Under the pieces are notes generated by a model. The model had not been told where the DNA came from. It was given only the letters and a program-made list of their open reading frames with translations, and ran no database searches. From NCBI GenBank assembly GCA_938091475.1, contig CALLJI010000027.1, positions 1 through 13,304 of the forward strand: 13,304 nucleotides of DNA, in the 5' to 3' direction. How positions within the stretch are numbered: the stretch's first letter is position 1; each line of letters begins with the position of its first letter. The translations under genes were made by a program, and so were the position numbers. Of this stretch, positions 1-7,422 are shown piece by piece. Source of the DNA: an uncultured Caldimicrobium sp. Lineage in GTDB: Bacteria > Desulfobacterota > Thermodesulfobacteria > Thermodesulfobacteriales > Thermodesulfobacteriaceae.

Positions 1-995
1 TTTTTACCTTTCCTCTACCCCTCTTAGGAAAGTTAGCCCGTCTTATGCGCTTTAAACTCCATCCGGAAAAGATAGTCACTTATGTAGTAGATAGAAACAT
101 AAATTATACTAATATCTGTGTTTCTGGTTGTAAGTTCTGTGCTTATTATAGAGCTCCCCATTCAGCAGATGCCTATGTGCTCTCCTTTGAAGAGATTGCC
201 AAAAAAATTGAAGAAACGATAGCCTTGGGGGGTTATCAAATCCTACTTCAAGGTGGCTTGCACCCTGAACTCACCATAGAATATTTTGAAGAACTCTTTT
301 CTTTTATTAAAAGGAAATACCCTCAAATTCACTTACATGCCCTATCTCCTCCAGAAATCATCTTTTTAAGTAAATTTCACAAGCTTTCTGTAGACGAGGT
401 ATTGAGAAGACTCATTCAGGCAGGGCTTGATTCCATTCCAGGAGGCGGTGCAGAAATTTTAGTGGACAGGGTAAGAAAGCTAATTTCTCCAAACAAAGCT
501 ACAAGCGAGGAGTGGCTTTATGTTATGGAAAGGGCTCATAACCTTGGATTAAAAACCACTGCCACAATGATGTTTGGCCATATTGAGACTGAAGAGGAGA
601 TACTTGAACACCTCTTTAAAATAAGGGCACTTCAGGAAAAAACTAAAGGTTTTACTGCCTTTATTCCCTGGACTTTTCAGCCCCAAAATACCGCTATTTC
701 TTATCTTACCAAAGTCGGATCAGCAAGATATTTGCAGGTTTTAGCCATAAGTAGATTAGTGCTCCATAACATTCCCAATCTACAAGTCTCTTGGGTTACC
801 CAGGGACCACAAATAGCTCAACTAGCCTTAGACTTTGGGGGAAATGACTTTGGAAGCACGATGATTGAAGAAAATGTGGTAGCTGCAGCTGGAGTATCTC
901 ACAGACTAAGTGAAGAGGAAATACGAAGTTATATTAGAGATGCCGGCTATGTCCCTATGAGACGAAAAATGGATTATACAAGATTAGAAGACTAA
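1..995 (+). CDS. mqnC: Cyclic dehypoxanthinyl futalosine synthase MqnC (5' partial)
   Basis: Radical SAM enzyme of the futalosine menaquinone pathway. It cyclises dehypoxanthine futalosine to the cyclic form in the cytoplasm. The reading frame is open from position 3, and the 14 codons before the first ATG (position 45) encode a PLPLLGKLARL-like stretch that matches the helix preceding the HPE..VTY segment in this family. The ATG at 45 is therefore internal, and the true start lies upstream of the window. Counting from that ATG, the 4Fe-4S motif CxxxCxxC is C25, C29, C32, in the context NINYTNICVSGCKFCAYYR, which is typical of MqnC rather than MqnE. About 330 residues are visible, against roughly 350-380 for the family. 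It heads the visible part of the mqn operon, 13 bp before the next gene. Family call is strong; only the N terminus is missing. Confidence 0.93.
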   Translation, partial: FTFPLPLLGKLARLMRFKLHPEKIVTYVVDRNINYTNICVSGCKFCAYYRAPHSADAYVLSFEEIAKKIEETIALGGYQILLQGGLHPELTIEYFEELFSFIKRKYPQIHLHALSPPEIIFLSKFHKLSVDEVLRRLIQAGLDSIPGGGAEILVDRVRKLISPNKATSEEWLYVMERAHNLGLKTTATMMFGHIETEEEILEHLFKIRALQEKTKGFTAFIPWTFQPQNTAISYLTKVGSARYLQVLAISRLVLHNIPNLQVSWVTQGPQIAQLALDFGGNDFGSTMIEENVVAAAGVSHRLSEEEIRSYIRDAGYVPMRRKMDYTRLED

Positions 996-1008
996 AGGTC
1001 TTGTCCTA

Positions 1009-2241
1009 ATGGAAGAAGTTATTATAAATTCTCAGCATCATTTTTTAATTCGCTCAAAGCTTTTACTTCCCCTGCCTTTAAATCCTCTCTTTGATGGAGC
1101 GATGGAAATTAAAGATAAAAAAATAACACGGATCGGTAGGTATAAGGAATTAAAAAAAGAAGTAAATAAAGCCAAATTTATTGACTTAGAAGATTTGATT
1201 CTTATGCCAGTTCTTACCAATGCTCATCTTCACCTTGAGCTTTCCGCTCTTCGCTTTAGGCTATCTTCTACTGGAAAATTTACCCTTTGGGTAAGACAAC
1301 TCTTGAAAAAGAGAGAATCTCTTACCCCTCTTGATATAACAGAATCTGCAAGAATAGCTTCTCAAGAACTTCTCCGAGAAGGCATAGGCATAATTGGAGA
1401 AATCACTAACTCAGCTCTCACTGTAGAAATACTAAAGGACCTTCCCTTCTGCGGATATATATTTCAAGAAATAATCTCCTTTAAGGGTAATTATACTCTT
1501 AAGGAGTTAAAGGAATTTAATCCACACTATAAAATTACCTACTCACCCCATGCACCTTATACGGTATCCCCCTTACTTTTACAAGCCATAAAGGCCTATA
1601 ATCAAAGGAGAAAAAAGATTTTTACCCTACACTGTGCAGAATCTCAAGAGGAGATAGAATTTATAAAGACTGGAAAAGGCCCTATAGCTGAGCTCTTGAA
1701 GGAGAGGGGCCAATGGAATGAAAGTTTCGCGCCACCTAAGGTCTCTCCTGTAAAGTATTTAGATACCTTAGGGCTTCTTGATGACAAAACACTTTTAGTG
1801 CATGCCCTTTATCTTGAAGAGGAAGACTTTCAGATTCTTTCCAAAAAACAAGTTGGGGTTTGTCTCTGCCCGAGGAGTAATCTCTTTACTGGTGCAGGCT
1901 TTCCCAATCTCCCAAAACTTTTATCTCATAAAATAAAGGTAGTCTTAGGCACAGACTCCTTAGCGAGTAATGATCGCCTCTCTCTCTTTGAAGAAATAAA
2001 AACCCTTTATTCCTTTTATCCGGACACTTCTCCCATAACTCTCTTAAAGATAGCAACTTCGGAGGGAGCAACTTTTTTAGGTTTTGAAAATTATGGCACC
2101 CTCAAAGAAGGTTCATATGCCAATTTTATCGCCCTCTCAACCTCTACCTCCCTCTCAAACTCCATAGATAAAGCCTTAGAAGAGTTTATTCTCTCAGAAA
2201 AAGAAATAAAATATCGTTTCTACGCAGGATTTTATGAATAA
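1009..2241 (+). CDS. Amidohydrolase, probable aminodeoxyfutalosine deaminase
   Basis: Metal-dependent amidohydrolase (ATZ/TRZ, cytosine-deaminase-like superfamily) of 410 residues. The metal and catalytic positions are visible: HLH (H73, H75), HAPYT (H181), LHCAE (H208), VHALY (H265) and GTDSLASN (D316), with CPRSN just before. Between mqnC and mqnA, the natural role is deamination of aminodeoxyfutalosine (the MqnE product) to futalosine, a reaction known for this superfamily in some futalosine-pathway bacteria, where it has been called MqnF or MqnX. The start at 1009 follows AAAGGT at 994-999 with 9 bases between. The 3' end overlaps mqnA by 8 bp. By motifs alone it could also be an S-adenosylhomocysteine/methylthioadenosine deaminase (MtaD-like). 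The operon context is the main reason for the specific call, so the substrate is inferred and the family is seen. Confidence 0.82.
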   Translation: MEEVIINSQHHFLIRSKLLLPLPLNPLFDGAMEIKDKKITRIGRYKELKKEVNKAKFIDLEDLILMPVLTNAHLHLELSALRFRLSSTGKFTLWVRQLLKKRESLTPLDITESARIASQELLREGIGIIGEITNSALTVEILKDLPFCGYIFQEIISFKGNYTLKELKEFNPHYKITYSPHAPYTVSPLLLQAIKAYNQRRKKIFTLHCAESQEEIEFIKTGKGPIAELLKERGQWNESFAPPKVSPVKYLDTLGLLDDKTLLVHALYLEEEDFQILSKKQVGVCLCPRSNLFTGAGFPNLPKLLSHKIKVVLGTDSLASNDRLSLFEEIKTLYSFYPDTSPITLLKIATSEGATFLGFENYGTLKEGSYANFIALSTSTSLSNSIDKALEEFILSEKEIKYRFYAGFYE

Positions 2242-3067
2242 AAGGCTCTCACTCTATGTAGGTTTCCCACCCTATCTTAATACTCTTCCCCTTCTCTATC
2301 ACCTCAAACTTCCGCCCCAGGTGAAACTTATTCTCAAAACTCCAAAGGAAATTAATCAAGCCTTAGAGAGGGAAGAATTGGACCTTGGACTTGCCTCAAG
2401 TCTATATTACGCACAAAATTTTTCTAAATTCCACCTTCTGCCCGATCTCTCTATTAGTGCCATAGGAAAAGTAAAGAGTGTAATACTTTATCACAATTTA
2501 CCTATAAAAAAGCTTGAAGGAAGAAAGATTGGTATTTCTCCGGAAACTGAAACCTCTTTTGGGCTTCTCTATTTGGTCTTAGAACATTTTCTAAAGGTCA
2601 AGCCTCAATATGAAAGACTTAACTTTAGCCTAAAAGAGATGCCACCCCCTCTTTTAGATAATCTATCTGGATACTTAGCTATTGGAGATGAAGCTCTAAC
2701 CTTACAAAAAAGCCCGTTCTTTAAATATGCTACGGATCTTGCTGAATTTTGGCTAGAAAAAACCAAACTTCCCTTTATCTTTGCCTTAATGGTGGTGCGA
2801 AAAAATATCTTGCCAGAAAAGAAAAACCTCATTAAAAAATTTTTATTTAAGCTCTATCTTAGTCGTGCCAAAGGACTTTCTTCCCTCGGAGAAATAGTTA
2901 ATAGCTCTCACTTAAGAATAAATAAGAGATTTTCTCTAAATTATTTACAACATTTGGAGTATGATTTTTCAGGTCTTAAACAAAGGGCCTTTCTCTATTT
3001 TTGCAAATTATTATACAAAAGGGAATTTCTTAAAGAGCTTCCCTCTCTTGAATTTTTTGAACTATGA
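2234..3067 (+). CDS. mqnA: Chorismate dehydratase MqnA
   Basis: Cytoplasmic enzyme of the futalosine pathway with a periplasmic-binding-protein-like fold. It dehydrates chorismate to 3-enolpyruvoyl-benzoate, the first committed step. Family landmarks are in order: PPYLNTLPLLY near residues 12-22, LGLASSLYY near 51-59, an IGKVKSVILY segment near 77-86, SPETETS near 102-108 (the usual SRTS region), IGDEAL at 150-155 and an LPFIFALMVV stretch near 179-188. The length of 277 residues is normal. The ATG at 2234 lies inside the end of the deaminase gene with AGGA a few bases upstream, so translation is probably coupled. It overlaps the methyltransferase start by 4 bp (ATGA). Confidence 0.92.
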   Translation: MNKRLSLYVGFPPYLNTLPLLYHLKLPPQVKLILKTPKEINQALEREELDLGLASSLYYAQNFSKFHLLPDLSISAIGKVKSVILYHNLPIKKLEGRKIGISPETETSFGLLYLVLEHFLKVKPQYERLNFSLKEMPPPLLDNLSGYLAIGDEALTLQKSPFFKYATDLAEFWLEKTKLPFIFALMVVRKNILPEKKNLIKKFLFKLYLSRAKGLSSLGEIVNSSHLRINKRFSLNYLQHLEYDFSGLKQRAFLYFCKLLYKREFLKELPSLEFFEL

Positions 3068-3765
3068 GTGTGACATCTACGGATCATAAAGGCTTTGTAA
3101 AAGAGAAATTTGACTTTATTGTTAAGCGCTATGATTTGGTAAACAGTGTAGCCAGTTTTTTCCAGGATGCTTACTGGAGAAAGAGGTTAGTGAAGTCTTT
3201 GGGAGAGATTAAAGGGCCTCTACTTGATCTTTGCTGTGGCCCCTATACTTTGTCTCTTGAAATTCTTCGCTCAAAGAAGCTCACTCTCTATGCCTTAGAT
3301 CTCAGTTTTGAAATGCTCTCCTTTGGAAGGTTAAAGCTCAAAGAGTATACTCCCTATGTTTTTCCATTAAAAGGAGATGCTGAGAAGCTTCCCTTTAAGG
3401 GGGAAAGTGTTGAGGCTATAACCATTGCCTTCGGCTTTAGAAACTTACCTAATAGGAAAGAAGCTCTGGAAGAGTTTAGCCGAGTATTAAAAAAAGGGGG
3501 CTCTCTGTTAATCCTTGAGTTTTCCTTACCCAAAAATGTTCTCATTAAAAAGCTTTACTTGTTATATCTCAAGTATTATATTCCCTTACTTGGGGGCTTA
3601 CTCACCGGGGACAAAGAGGCCTATCAGTATTTAGCTAAATCCATTCAAGATTTCCCTTCTTCAGAAGAGATAGATTATCTCTTGCAAAGCACTGGATTTA
3701 TACCCATAAAAGTAGAAAAATTGACCTTCGGAATAGTTACCCTTTATCACTATAAGAAGGCTTAA
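3064..3765 (+). CDS. ubiE: Demethylmenaquinone C-methyltransferase (UbiE/MenG family)
   Basis: SAM-dependent methyltransferase of 233 residues that would add the ring methyl group in the last step of menaquinone synthesis. Visible landmarks: FDFIVKRYDLVN near residues 16-27, motif I LLDLCCGPYTLSL at 53-65, an acidic residue at the end of beta-2 (D79), GDAEKLPF at 104-111, AFGFRNLP at 122-129 (the family signature region) and the C-terminal TFGIVTLYHY at 221-230. Motif I is unusual: the family normally reads CCGTGD, while here it is CCGPYT. The start ATG overlaps the mqnA stop (ATGA), so it is translated as part of the operon. Its stop codon overlaps that of the convergent carboxyltransferase gene. 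Because the organism appears to use futalosine, menaquinone rather than ubiquinone is the likely substrate. Confidence 0.9.
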   Translation: MSVTSTDHKGFVKEKFDFIVKRYDLVNSVASFFQDAYWRKRLVKSLGEIKGPLLDLCCGPYTLSLEILRSKKLTLYALDLSFEMLSFGRLKLKEYTPYVFPLKGDAEKLPFKGESVEAITIAFGFRNLPNRKEALEEFSRVLKKGGSLLILEFSLPKNVLIKKLYLLYLKYYIPLLGGLLTGDKEAYQYLAKSIQDFPSSEEIDYLLQSTGFIPIKVEKLTFGIVTLYHYKKA

Positions 3766-5786
3766 TTTTCCTCTAAGGGCTTTAGCACAAAGAGAAGTTG
3801 TCCTTCTTCCACCATTTGATTAAGTTTTACACATATTTCTACGATCTGGGCATCAAAGGGTGCAACAATGGGGTTTTCCATTTTCATAGATTCAAGATTA
3901 GCTATTTCCTCACCTTTATGTACAATATCTCCTGGTTTCAGAGTACCCCTTTTTGGATTTCCTATTCTCCAAAGGGTTCCACTGATGGGTGCACCAATTT
4001 CTGTTGGTTTAGTTGCCCGTCTCACCTCAGTTTTTTTTGCCCTGGGAGTTAAAACCTCAAAGACCCGCGTTTTATTATTAACCTTTAAAACCACATGGAT
4101 AACTCCGTTACTTTCATTTCCCACGGAGACAAGTTCAATGGAGTAGGGCTTTCCTTCCAATTCAAATTCCACCTTGTCTCCTGGATGGGCAAATCCATAT
4201 CTCCAAACTTTAGTGGGGAGCACCAAGGGAGCAACACCGTATTTTTCTCTAAACTTGATAAAATCAATAGCATCCTTTGGATGCATAAGATAGAGGATAA
4301 ACTCTTCTTCTGTGGCAGCTCTACCTATTTCATTTTCTAATTGTTTTCGTTGTGCCTCCAAATCCTCATCAGGAATATTCTCTAAAGCTGAAGTTTCCAC
4401 TCTTTCTTTTATTTTTTCTTGCCAAGCCTCTCCAAAGGCTGACTGATATACCCAATCCTCTGGCCAGCCCACAGGCAATTTGCCATAATGTCCCAAAATG
4501 AGGTTTTTAAAATCTCCAGGTGCTTGCCTAAAAAGTTGAAGGAGTTCTTGCTTTTCCTCTTCTTCCATTGCAGAGAAATCTTGTTTCTTCTCCTCTACAA
4601 ACCTTTTAAGTAAGTTAATAACTTTTTGCACTCCAGCTTCTCCAAATTCCTTGTAATATTTATTTACGATACCAGAGCAGGTCACCCAGGTAATTTGAGA
4701 ACCAGGAGTTACATCAAAATATTTGACGATTTGATTATAGAGACTCATTACCTGAAGAATGGCAGGCATAAGATGGAGAAAACCGCCTTTTTCTGCTTGT
4801 TCAAAGGAGCTGGGGAAAGCTCCTCCTGGCATTTTATGTTTGGTGACCATATGATCAAAGCCCTTAAAAGGCGATTCAGCCCACTCATAATCTCTTATCC
4901 ATTCCCTCACCTTTTCCACAGCAAGCTCTGCAGCCTTTCTATTTAAATTTACTGGAATTCCCTCTTCTCTAAGAATAGCCTCTACAGCTAAAATAGGAGA
5001 GTGCCCATAGAATCTACAAAGGGTATCCTCTTGCACATCAAGAAGTTTGGCACCAGCCTTAGCTGCTGCAACTAATACTGGAATAGCCAATCCATCTGTA
5101 ATATGGCGATGGTAGTTAATTATCAGGTCCGGATATTTCTGCTTTATGGCATCAATTAGTTCGGAAACACTCTGCACTGTCCCTACCCCTGCCATATCCT
5201 TTATACAGAGAATAATCTCCTCCACTCCACCACATAGTGCAACTATCTCATCCACTACTTTTAAATAATACTTCGTATCAAACCAAGGAGCCACTGTATA
5301 AGAAATAGCAGGTTCAAAGAGCCTTCCTCTCTTCATCACTACTTCTGCCACAAGGCGCATATTCCTTACATCATTTAAAAAGGAAAAACATCTCCACACA
5401 TCTATATCCACTCTTTCCACCACATATTCAATCACATTCTTGGGATAGGGTCTATAGCCCCACATATTAGTCTCTCTGATGAGAGTTTGAAGGAGTACAT
5501 TAGGCATTAGTTCTCTAAGAAGGGCAATCTCTTCAAAGGGGCTTTCTCGCCTATTCATAATCCCCACATGCCATCTGGCTCCACCGTGACATTCTGCTGC
5601 AAAAAACCCCATTTCATTATAATAGGGAGCCAAGGTTTTTAAGTCGTAAATTCTTAGGCGGTTCTTATAATCAGACTGTCCAGCATCTCTCATTCCCAAA
5701 GAGACAAAAGCCACCCCAGGAAGCTCTCTAACTTTTCTCACTATCTCCTTTGGGGTCATCCCAGGAGTTACAAAGATATAACTCAT
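3762..5786 (-). CDS. Biotin-dependent carboxyltransferase with C-terminal biotinyl domain (pyruvate carboxylase subunit B-like, divergent)
   Basis: 674-residue protein with an N-terminal TIM-barrel carboxyltransferase domain (about 1-310), a conserved PYC/OADA region (about 320-580) and a C-terminal biotinyl domain with ESMKMEN, biotin lysine K635. Active-site residues by comparison with pyruvate carboxylase: D34 and Q37 in RDAGQS, R104 in LIRETN, K196 in CIKDMAG (the carbamylated lysine) and the metal ligands H226 and H228 in HRHITDG. K196 to H226 is 30 residues, the same as in human pyruvate carboxylase. Differences: HDTSG reads HITDG, and the GGQYTN loop carrying the catalytic threonine reads GGAFPSS (321-327). 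It would carboxylate pyruvate or another oxo or acyl acid using biotin charged by the neighbouring subunit; the substrate is not determined. ATG at 5786 has AGGAGG (5792-5797) five bases upstream, 28 bp after the biotin carboxylase gene. Confidence 0.85.
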   Translation of the reverse strand: MSYIFVTPGMTPKEIVRKVRELPGVAFVSLGMRDAGQSDYKNRLRIYDLKTLAPYYNEMGFFAAECHGGARWHVGIMNRRESPFEEIALLRELMPNVLLQTLIRETNMWGYRPYPKNVIEYVVERVDIDVWRCFSFLNDVRNMRLVAEVVMKRGRLFEPAISYTVAPWFDTKYYLKVVDEIVALCGGVEEIILCIKDMAGVGTVQSVSELIDAIKQKYPDLIINYHRHITDGLAIPVLVAAAKAGAKLLDVQEDTLCRFYGHSPILAVEAILREEGIPVNLNRKAAELAVEKVREWIRDYEWAESPFKGFDHMVTKHKMPGGAFPSSFEQAEKGGFLHLMPAILQVMSLYNQIVKYFDVTPGSQITWVTCSGIVNKYYKEFGEAGVQKVINLLKRFVEEKKQDFSAMEEEEKQELLQLFRQAPGDFKNLILGHYGKLPVGWPEDWVYQSAFGEAWQEKIKERVETSALENIPDEDLEAQRKQLENEIGRAATEEEFILYLMHPKDAIDFIKFREKYGVAPLVLPTKVWRYGFAHPGDKVEFELEGKPYSIELVSVGNESNGVIHVVLKVNNKTRVFEVLTPRAKKTEVRRATKPTEIGAPISGTLWRIGNPKRGTLKPGDIVHKGEEIANLESMKMENPIVAPFDAQIVEICVKLNQMVEEGQLLFVLKPLEEN

Positions 5787-5791
5787 AATTT

Positions 5792-5797
5792 CCTCCT
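5792..5797 (-). promoter_or_regulatory. Ribosome binding site of the carboxyltransferase gene
   Basis: AGGAGG on the minus strand, five bases (AAATT) before ATG 5786. It supports this start and strong independent translation of the biotin-carrying subunit. Confidence 0.8.
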
Positions 5798-5814
5798 AAG
5801 GACGCTTAATTTTT

Positions 5815-7278
5815 TTACATCCAAGATTGAGGTCCCAAAGCGGAAATTTCTGCTATGTATTGAGCAACCTTTAAAACCTCATCTTCCGGAGTCTTCTCCC
5901 TAAAGGCTGAGATAAGCTCTTGATAATGTTCTTCAATAAAGCGGGTTGAAAAGTTTCCTGCGATAAATTCAGGATGTCTTATGATGCTAAGTAAGAGAGG
6001 GGCTATAGTTTTTATACCCTCTACCTTCAGTCCTCTACTTAGAGCTCTATCCATAACTCTTAGGGCTTCGGCTCTATCTGCACCAGCAGACATAATCAGC
6101 ATAATAAGAGAGTCATAGTAGGGGGGGACATCCGCTCCCTCGTAAACACCTGAGGCTACTCTGATTCCTGGTCCCTGGGGTATCTCTAATCGAGTAATGG
6201 TCCCAAAGGAGGGATTAAAGCTTCGTGGATCTTCTGCATTAATGCGCACCTCAATAGAATGTCTATTAGGATAGATGTCCTCCTGCTTAAAGGGAAGTTT
6301 TTTACCTTGAGCGATATCAAACATAAGACTTACTATATCTAATCCTGTAATTAATTCTGTGACTCCATGCTCCACTTGAAGACGCGTGTTTACCTCTAAG
6401 AAATAAAATCTTTTTGTTCGTGGATCTAAAAGAAATTCAACTGTTCCAGCTGAATAGTAACCAAGTTCTCTGGCAAGCCTAACTGCAGTATAACATATCT
6501 CCTGTCTTAAATTTTCATCAATGCTTGGTGAGGGAGCTTCCTCTAAAATCTTTTGATTTCTTCTCTGGATAGTGCATTCCCTTTCATAAAGATGAACTAC
6601 ATTCCCAAATTTATCACCCAAGATTTGCACCTCTATGTGTCTTCCCTTTTCGATATATTTCTCAACAAGGAGAGTATCATCTCCGAAAGCTTTTTTTGCC
6701 TCTGATTTAGCTTTTTCAAAGGCAATATTTAGTTCCTCAAAACTATCTACCCTTACCATTCCCTTTCCACCACCGCCTGAGGCAGCTTTAATTAGTATGG
6801 GAAAAATTATTTCCTCTTCTGTCATCCATTTTCTGATATCCTCTGGGCTTTGCACATTAGTTAGTCCAGGAATAGTTGGGACATTAGCCTTTTGGGCAAG
6901 CTTTTTAGCTTTAATTTTATCTCCCATAAGACGGATCACTTGAGGAGGAGGTCCAACCCAGATTAAGCCAGCCTCTTCCACCATCTCAGCAAAGGTGGCA
7001 TTTTCTGCTAAAAAGCCCCATCCAGGATGAATGGCTTGGCACTTTTTCTCTAAGGCGCAATGTATTATTTTTTCCATATTTAAGTAGGAATCATGAGGGG
7101 GAGCCTCACCTATGTGAACTGCTTCATCTGCTAAAAAGACATGATAAGCTAATCTATCTGGCGTACTATAAATCGCCACAGTTTTTATTTTTTTATCTCT
7201 GCAGGTGTGCATAATTCTCACAGCTGGCACACCTCTATTGGCAATAAGCACCTTTCGGATATCCCTAACTACAGGCAT
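5815..7278 (-). CDS. Biotin carboxylase subunit (ATP-grasp)
   Basis: 487-residue ATP-grasp biotin carboxylase. It uses ATP and bicarbonate to carboxylate the biotin carried on the partner subunit encoded immediately downstream. Visible: N-terminal IANRG (12-16), HPGWGFLAEN (84-93), glycine-rich ATP loop KAASGGGGKG with K164, RHIEVQI with H214, E281, then E295, N297, R299, Q301, V302, E303 in EVNTRLQVEH, and R345 in EVRINAEDP. All main catalytic positions of E. coli AccC have counterparts. Oddities: ANRGEIA reads ANRGVPA, HPGYGF reads HPGWGF, QRRHQK reads QRRNQK, and VEHPVTE reads VEHGVTE. It is about 35 residues longer than AccC at the C terminus. ATG at 7278 has GGAGG (7284-7288) five bases upstream and its own promoter at 7306-7334. 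It is more probably a pyruvate-carboxylase-type A subunit than acetyl-CoA carboxylase, because of its neighbour. Confidence 0.88.
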   Translation of the reverse strand: MPVVRDIRKVLIANRGVPAVRIMHTCRDKKIKTVAIYSTPDRLAYHVFLADEAVHIGEAPPHDSYLNMEKIIHCALEKKCQAIHPGWGFLAENATFAEMVEEAGLIWVGPPPQVIRLMGDKIKAKKLAQKANVPTIPGLTNVQSPEDIRKWMTEEEIIFPILIKAASGGGGKGMVRVDSFEELNIAFEKAKSEAKKAFGDDTLLVEKYIEKGRHIEVQILGDKFGNVVHLYERECTIQRRNQKILEEAPSPSIDENLRQEICYTAVRLARELGYYSAGTVEFLLDPRTKRFYFLEVNTRLQVEHGVTELITGLDIVSLMFDIAQGKKLPFKQEDIYPNRHSIEVRINAEDPRSFNPSFGTITRLEIPQGPGIRVASGVYEGADVPPYYDSLIMLIMSAGADRAEALRVMDRALSRGLKVEGIKTIAPLLLSIIRHPEFIAGNFSTRFIEEHYQELISAFREKTPEDEVLKVAQYIAEISALGPQSWM

Positions 7279-7283
7279 ACTCT

Positions 7284-7288
7284 CCTCC
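7284..7288 (-). promoter_or_regulatory. Ribosome binding site of the biotin carboxylase gene
   Basis: On the minus strand the run GGGGAGGAGAGT lies directly before ATG 7278, with the GGAGG core five bases away. This fixes the start. Confidence 0.8.
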
Positions 7289-7305
7289 CCTTTGAAATCT
7301 TATCC

Positions 7306-7334
7306 ATCATACATAATCTTTAATCTTTTGTCAA
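7306..7334 (-). promoter_or_regulatory. Sigma-70-type promoter of the carboxylase operon
   Basis: On the minus strand, TTGACA (7329-7334) is followed after exactly 17 bases by TATGAT (7306-7311). The -35 box is a perfect match to consensus and the -10 box has one mismatch. A start near 7298-7300 would leave a leader of about 20 bases that contains the ribosome binding site. It lies in the 144-bp gap after the exonuclease gene, so the carboxylase pair can be transcribed independently of the symporter operon. Confidence 0.75.
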
Positions 7335-7422
7335 TAAGAGCAGAGGATTTTTTAAAAATAATGGATAACTTATGATTCATACCGGGAGTGAAAAAGGATA
7401 AGAGCTTGTGTTCTTGATATAT

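Noticed and set aside
1..995. First gene as MqnE rather than MqnC
   Set aside because: Both are radical SAM enzymes with CxxxCxxC, but the HPE..VTYVVDRNINYTN lead-in and CAYYR ending are those of MqnC.
4626..4946. Possible gene antisense to the carboxyltransferase
   Set aside because: The opposite frame encodes a well-conserved enzyme across this stretch; the antisense product has no recognisable features and no ribosome binding site.
7390..7415. Intrinsic terminator after the exonuclease gene
   Set aside because: On the minus strand, AAGAAC-ACAA-GCTCTT followed by ATCCTTTTTC forms only a 6-bp stem with an A-C mismatch and few G-C pairs. It is too weak to call.
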